Below, one piece after another: positions 58,797 through 64,000 of a stretch of DNA of 64,000 bases (positions are counted from its first letter, which is position 1; every line of letters starts with the position of its first letter). Source of the stretch: Lepas anatifera. Its lineage: Eukaryota > Arthropoda > Thecostraca > Lepadidae. A model generated the notes under the pieces. That model worked only from the letters and a program-made list of their open reading frames with translations. It was not told where the DNA came from and made no database searches. Position numbers and translations under genes: made by a program. Location of the stretch: NCBI GenBank assembly GCA_034440635.1, contig JAOTON010000950.1:62001-126000 (forward strand). Direction: 5' to 3'.

Positions 58797-58985
58797 CGCG
58801 GTAGAAGAGTGGTCAGCGCAGCTGACTTCCACGCTGCCGACCCGGGTTCAAGGCCCGGCGGCTTTCCTGAACAAGGAGCAAGGTGACTCCCGAGCAACCA
58901 TTCCAACAGGGAAAGAGTTAGGGACGCCATATGACCCCATGGCAGTTGGTGCGTCGATAAGCCCCACCCGAAAACTGAAATTTAG
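58797..58985 (+). repeat. tRNA-derived SINE, family 2, complete copy
   Basis: The tRNA-like head has an A-box-like GTAGAAGAGTGGTCAGCGCA and a B-box arm CCGGGTTCAAGGCCCGG. Then comes a body with CAACAGGGAAAGAGTTAGGG, CGCCATATGACC and GGCAGTTGGTGCGTCGATAA. The body matches 9653-9722 and the minus strand of 15235-15416, so it is a SINE family and not a tRNA gene. Confidence 0.78.
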
Positions 58986-60970
58986 CTTCTTACACTAAAT
59001 GACCTAAGATATGTTTTTTTCGTTATTCCCCAAAGAGTATTATGACATAATACTACATATAAAACTATACAATAATACTCTCACACTACATAATTTATGT
59101 AGTGTGATGTTATGACAACAATCTAACAAATACGGTACGTTTGATCCCTGGACGGTTATTGAATTGATCTGATTCATTTCATTATCATTCTGTTTATCAG
59201 AATTACATGATCAGCCTTGTCAGATACATTGAGGCGAATATACAGATCACGTATGTGGGGACTTGTAAGACCATATCTCCGAGGCCGCCGCCGGCTGTGC
59301 TGTGCTTACGGGCTACATTTTGATAGTGTACATCTCTCGCTGGCTGGTGCTAGAACCGGCACTGAGGCCACACATTTTCAAAAACAGAATATCTTCTATT
59401 TTGCTCACAGATAATGTCTGTATCTGAGAGACAGCAAAACAATGTGGCTCCACTGTTCGTTGGTTTCGTGCCGCGTGTGGGAAAACAGTCAAAATTCACA
59501 GCCTCCTTTCCAATTCTTCCTAAGAGGCCTTTGTGTCGTTCACTGTCGGATGTGTTTGACGGATGGATGAAGCGCTTTCTATTCCAGGCTGCCCCGCTCC
59601 GACAGTTTGACGGGTCGTGCAGTTGCCGATCTGCCCGTAGCACTACTTTGCCAGAAGTTATTTGAAGCTCTTCAATATATTTCTCATGCGTACATAATTT
59701 GTATCCCCAGGCATTTGCATTGTCAGGCACCAAGCGGCGTGCGAGCGGCTCTCGTCTGGGCTGCAGGTGGATGCTTCACGTTAGAACGACCTCACATTTT
59801 TACATTGGGACCAGCTTTTGTTTGGAATTGGTTATCCGTTTTCCTAGAGAACAATCTTCCTTCAATGAGAATAATAGGCTCTTGAATACCTACTTCAAAA
59901 ACGTTTGTCATCATTCTGAATAAGAATAAATACATTATTCCAGCCTACCCGTTTTTTTTGTTGTTGCTATATCTTTGGCTCTCTTACTTCAATAGAAAAT
60001 GTGTGCAACCAAATATTAGGGCCTGTCAGCATGTACACAATTTTATAAAACGCACGAAATTCTCAAAACAGGAAAATGATCTACCGAAAATTGGACTTAT
60101 GTTCATGTTAATGTGGCACCTTTATATGGCATTCAAACAGATATTGCATACCGATAAAACACTTGATCAATATTTCATTTCTCCCAGAACTAATCGGCTG
60201 TGGAGAAAAAAGGCAAAAGTTCACTCCCTATCGTACCCCTTCTTTCTTGTGGTCTCGTGCTGGTATGAGGTGATCTTGGGGAAAGTGGCGTCTTGGGACG
60301 CTTTGAAAAGTGACGTCGTGCCATTGGACGCGCTGCGTGAACAAATTTGTCTCGCTTGGACCGCTTTAAAATCTACGTGGTTTTGGTACTTTCGATTATG
60401 AATGCGCATATTTTGCTTCAATTACTAGGTTCAAACGTGAAATATGGTTTAATGCCAGTATTTAGAAAATAGCAAATATTTTTAATGTCACCTTGGGTTA
60501 TAATTATAGCCTGTGTCAGTTAAAATCACTCCATTTATACCATTGACATCAAAGAAATTCTCGACGGCCGACTTCCGCTCGGCCGCCGTCGCGCCGGCCG
60601 TGCCCAGTTGAACCACGGACGTCAGCTGACTACAGTGCCAAACAAGGACGGTATGTCATTGGCCTGTATGCATTAAATCCGTATATGTCTGAGAAAAATG
60701 TCTGGTTAAGTGATTGCCGAGCGTTTCACAGAGCCTGTTAATCATGGCTGAGAAAATATCAGAGCCTTGGCCATAATTTTCACGAGAGACGTTGGAATCT
60801 TTATCTTTTGTTCAGGGAACCGTCTCTCAACAGATATTTTCGGGATCAAGCACTCAACGTAAAGGTTAAATGACTTCTGATATTCCAAGCATGGCATTCA
60901 AAGTAATAACATTCACACCCCGTTGCTGGCTATAGATGACTGCAGATCTGTTCCTTTTTTAATACCGGCT
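58986..60970. other. intergenic stretch
   Basis: It is AT-rich, with an inverted ATTTATGTAGTGTG-type motif near 59080-59110 and a GC-rich spot at 60565-60605 (GGCCG repeats in both orientations). No supported exon. Confidence 0.4.
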
Positions 60971-61293
60971 CTTTGGCGGACGCAGGGGGCCATTCCGGCC
61001 ATGCCCCCGCAAAGCCCTGGAGGGGGGGCAAACTATCTTTTGGCCCCCAAACGCTGGATAAATTTTTGAAAAAGGTGTTTACACTAGGTCTGTAGAGCAA
61101 AAAATCTTCGCTCCCACCCCTTCCCCCGGAGAGCGATCATGCACTTGGAGAGGTAGCTTATACTAGGTCTGTCGAGCACTGAAAAAGGTGTTTACACTAG
61201 GTCTGTAGAGCAAAAAATCTTCGCTCCCACCCCCCAGGAGGAGGGCAGACATGGGTTTGGCCCTCCCAAAACTCGGGTCTGCGTCCGCCCCTG
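60971..61293. mobile_element. hAT-like MITE with perfect 8-bp target duplication and internal duplication
   Basis: Ends CTTTGGCGGACGCAGG and TCTGCGTCCGCCCCTG are inverted, and identical TACCGGCT flanks occur at 60963-60970 and 61294-61301. Inside, a block containing GGTCTGTAGAGCAAAAAATC is present twice about 111 bp apart. The non-coding interior has opposed G-run and C-run blocks. Confidence 0.88.
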
Positions 61294-61509
61294 TACCGGC
61301 TATTGTGTCCTTTGCTGTAGACACTGAATAGGCTAATGGTGCAAAATAAAAGCAAAAGTGTCCGGTAAAGAAAGCAATTTATAATTGAATTATTCAAATG
61401 TGTTCCCTTAGACCCTTTTGTTCCCTTTGAGCCTAGGAAAACTTGAAAAAATATTACGGGATAAGGATGGGATAAAATATGATGTATTTAGGTTTGACCC
61501 TTGTCTCAG

Positions 61510-61629
61510 GCCCCTCTACCAGTTAAGAGTTGATTGTCAACGACTCAATGGCTCTTCGGAGAGGATTTGGACCAGTTGGACACTCGCTGCTCTATTTCAC
61601 GACAAGGGCTGCAGTTTACACGTGGGAGC
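61510..61629 (+). other. weak candidate exon
   Basis: CTTGTCTCAG and a strong GTAAGT donor bound 120 bases; one frame is open and reads SSERIWTSWTLAALFHDKGC. Splice signals are good, but the peptide and codon use are not convincing. Confidence 0.22.
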
Positions 61630-62447
61630 GTAAGTGACTGGAGGAGATGTAGTAGGATAACTATCAAAGTACGATAAAGATCAAGGATGTAGAAAATCGA
61701 ACAAGGTAGTTGCACGGCAAACAGCGAAACAGAATGTTAATGTTCAATTTATATAGAATAAACAAGGAAATAGGCAGACGTTTCTAGGGCACGGCCTCTT
61801 CTTCAGTGGTTAAATAACAAATACACTGACTTGGATGATACACAGAGTGTACATCATTATATCATTTTGCTGTAAAAACTTTAACTCTATGCATTTATAG
61901 GTTTTCCCCAAGATATACTATCCATGTATTTGTTTTTGCCTCAGAAAAAAAATGTCATGCCCTCGAACTGTATTTCTATTTCATTGCTAATACTTTATAG
62001 ATTTAGCCCTAATATGGCTCAACTTAACACCAAGGACTAACGTCTGGGTCTGTATTGCACACGTTCAATCACTACACACAATATGTTTGCTGTCTCATTT
62101 TGCCGCGTTTTAGACACTGTGTTATGTTAGCTCTTACACGCAACTTCTGCGTCGTCGGTGGACCACTTTCTGTTCATACGCCGTTTTTGTTTTTATATGT
62201 CCCGAATGAGCGACAGGTGACGTTATTTTTCATTGGACTCGACTTTTTATGTTTGCTGTTTCCATGTGTGTTTTAGAATTGATGAGTTGAGTTTCAATTC
62301 ACAGAGATGGGCGCAGCTACGAAAATTTTTAAACCGCTATCGGTACTTCTACTACATCAGCTATCTGGAACCGTTATTACTACTTAAGTGCTACCCAAAA
62401 TTTTTATGATGTTCCTGAAAATAAGCTGAGGAAAGCTGCTTACCTTT

Positions 62448-62449
<2 letters not shown>

Positions 62450-62488
<39 letters not shown>
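62450..62488. repeat. (TA)n microsatellite
   Basis: About 18 TA units, preceded by TTTTAA. Confidence 0.93.
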
Positions 62489-62491
<3 letters not shown>

Positions 62492-62618
62492 CTAGCAGAC
62501 TTAAGTAGCTGACCGCCCAGCTCCGGAAATTGGAGTATGCAGGTATTATTTGTCTATAAGAGACAAGCACAGAGAAACAAAGCCCCGTCATTGAATGTTT
62601 GTTACCGTGGCGTAGCAG

Positions 62619-62850
62619 ATCATCATACCCCCAACACCACAGTCTCACCCACCTTGCCTTCATTTGATGGGATAACTGCAGAGAGCAGTCTAACTGGCAG
62701 TTTTGCTCCTTCTGCAGTCAAGCAGCACCAGCTGAGCACCGCGGCCTCGTTAGCCAGTCTCCGTCCGCAGTGGACGCCGGTCACAGCGCCTTTCATCGGC
62801 CGGCGACACCGGCTGGCAGCTTGCCGGGAGGCCGGCCGGGGCACTGTTCA
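62619..62850 (+). other. coding-like segment, unplaced
   Basis: After GTGGCGTAGCAG a frame stays open and reads TTVSPTLPSFDGITAESSLT, then SAVKQHQLSTAASLASLRPQ and WTPVTAPFIGRR. The Ser/Pro/Thr-rich texture resembles a disordered protein region. No good donor or stop-associated signal closes it, so it may be chance. Confidence 0.25.
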
Positions 62851-63109
62851 CCTTTTTCGCCTCAAACGACAATATGTATATCGCTTAAAAGCTGAAAACG
62901 AGCTGATCCCAAAACATATATGCATTGGTATATGTGTATTAAGTATTTTTTCTTCACGATATCCACATTTGGAGATTTGGTTTGACCAGTGACTTGAATC
63001 CTTCGGGATAATTAACTTTGGCTTTTTCATGTCAAATAAATACTCACGATTCTGAGAACACAAATGTGTCAACGAAAAAAAGTGTTATGGGAATCTATTA
63101 AAACATCCC

Positions 63110-63790
63110 TTTAACACGTGCAGTGGAGAGGGGTCTGGCGTCAACGCGCAGTGGAGGGTGTCCTAAAGTGACCCAACCCTCTGAGATCTCGGTTAGAAGG
63201 GTTAGAGGGTTAGAAAAACGCCCATGGGGGTGTGTGGGGGCGATGGCGATCTACCTTTTTTAAAATCTTATTGACCCAGGTCAATATCTTCAAGGTCAAA
63301 TTAGGTCGTAAAGGTCAAATCTGGACCGTGCTGGAAACCTGTTGGGAAATACCGTGATGATTCGGAAAAGGCCGGGAATACACCAAAAGCGGACTAAGGC
63401 CATAGAGAAAAGATCCCACGCAATTTTCTCCTAAATTTTTATGTCAAGGTCATTCAAGGGTAATGACCTATCACATAGCAATACAACATATTCCCAATAA
63501 TCTACAATATTACTGGCACTACAGAAGCCTTTAGGCGGGAAATGAGGGTTTGACCTTGAAAAATATTTTTAACTTGACCTTTTACCTTGACCTGTGACCA
63601 TGATCTTGACCTTGACCTGGACCTTGAAAAGCCTTAACTATTAAGTCAAAGCATAACATACGTCATACTGAATAATGCCATCTGACCGGCACACTGGGGT
63701 CAGTGACCTTGACCTGTTACCTTTGACACTGACCTTCACCTTCATATGGGCTGACCTTGACCTATGACCTGATTATATGAGGTTATGACG
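63110..63790. repeat. TGACCT-rich block, end of window
   Basis: It opens with CCCTTTAACACGTGCAGTGG, resembling the CCCTTTAACACGCGCATTGA terminus at 1931 of the TGACCT-rich family, then carries dense TGACC/GGTCA words. Six exact TGACCTTGA (or TCAAGGTCA) sites occur, at 63290, 63444, 63551, 63607, 63704 and 63752. No coding sequence is seen. Confidence 0.6.
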
Positions 63791-64000
63791 TCACCACTCG
63801 GTCTACAGCGCAGGTGAACTGGTGCGACCGTGCGATTGCGACGAGCTCAAAACATAGGTCTAACTTTGCAAGTCTATAAGTAAAAAAATCATCGGTTGAT
63901 TTAAAAAATTACTTCACTGATTGATGCGCTAATGAATTCTTTCAAATGTGGCTAAGTAGCGTTTTCCGGCGGCGAACGGTTCTCCGGCCATCTTGGAAAA

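Noticed and set aside
58797..58870. Functional tRNA gene on the plus strand
   Set aside because: It has the same SINE body downstream as other copies; the head is tRNA-derived but degenerate.

Overview
This is a eukaryotic, almost certainly invertebrate metazoan, nuclear window. Coding sequence is a small fraction, split into short GC-rich exons with GT-AG introns. Introns and intergenic DNA are filled with tRNA-derived SINEs, short inverted-repeat DNA transposons, minisatellites and TA microsatellites. There are no operons, ribosome-binding sites or CRISPR arrays. The style suits an arthropod such as a crustacean, but that is inference; no taxonomic marker is present.

Layout. 1-3285: SINE copies, two of them facing each other across a long TA run. 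3286-3408: terminal coding exon of an unrecognised minus-strand gene. 8825-16128 (+): a complete five-exon TIMM22 gene (204 codons), the carrier translocase of the mitochondrial inner membrane. 16129-23156: repeat-rich intergenic DNA with a TGACCT-rich element family, hAT-like MITEs with 8-bp target duplications, and a decayed satellite. 23157-34283 (+): a nine-exon SLC17/PHT4-like major facilitator transporter whose introns 3, 4 and 6 hold large minisatellites. 36503-45628 (+): an unrecognised five-exon gene with a Lys/Pro-rich tail. 45629-64000: no complete gene; several coding-like exon fragments, a PHD-type transposase remnant, a 781-bp TIR element, further minisatellites, a full tRNA-derived SINE, and a TGACCT-rich block at the end.

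Two themes stand out. First, in the transporter the minisatellite units are copies of the 3' splice site of the next exon: the arrays end at the acceptors of exons 4 and 5, so each unit carries a decoy acceptor. Second, two otherwise intact genes each show one single-base frame break at or beside a homopolymer, suggesting residual assembly error more than pseudogenisation. The three genes look functionally unrelated: mitochondrial import, membrane transport, and unknown (possibly ciliary).
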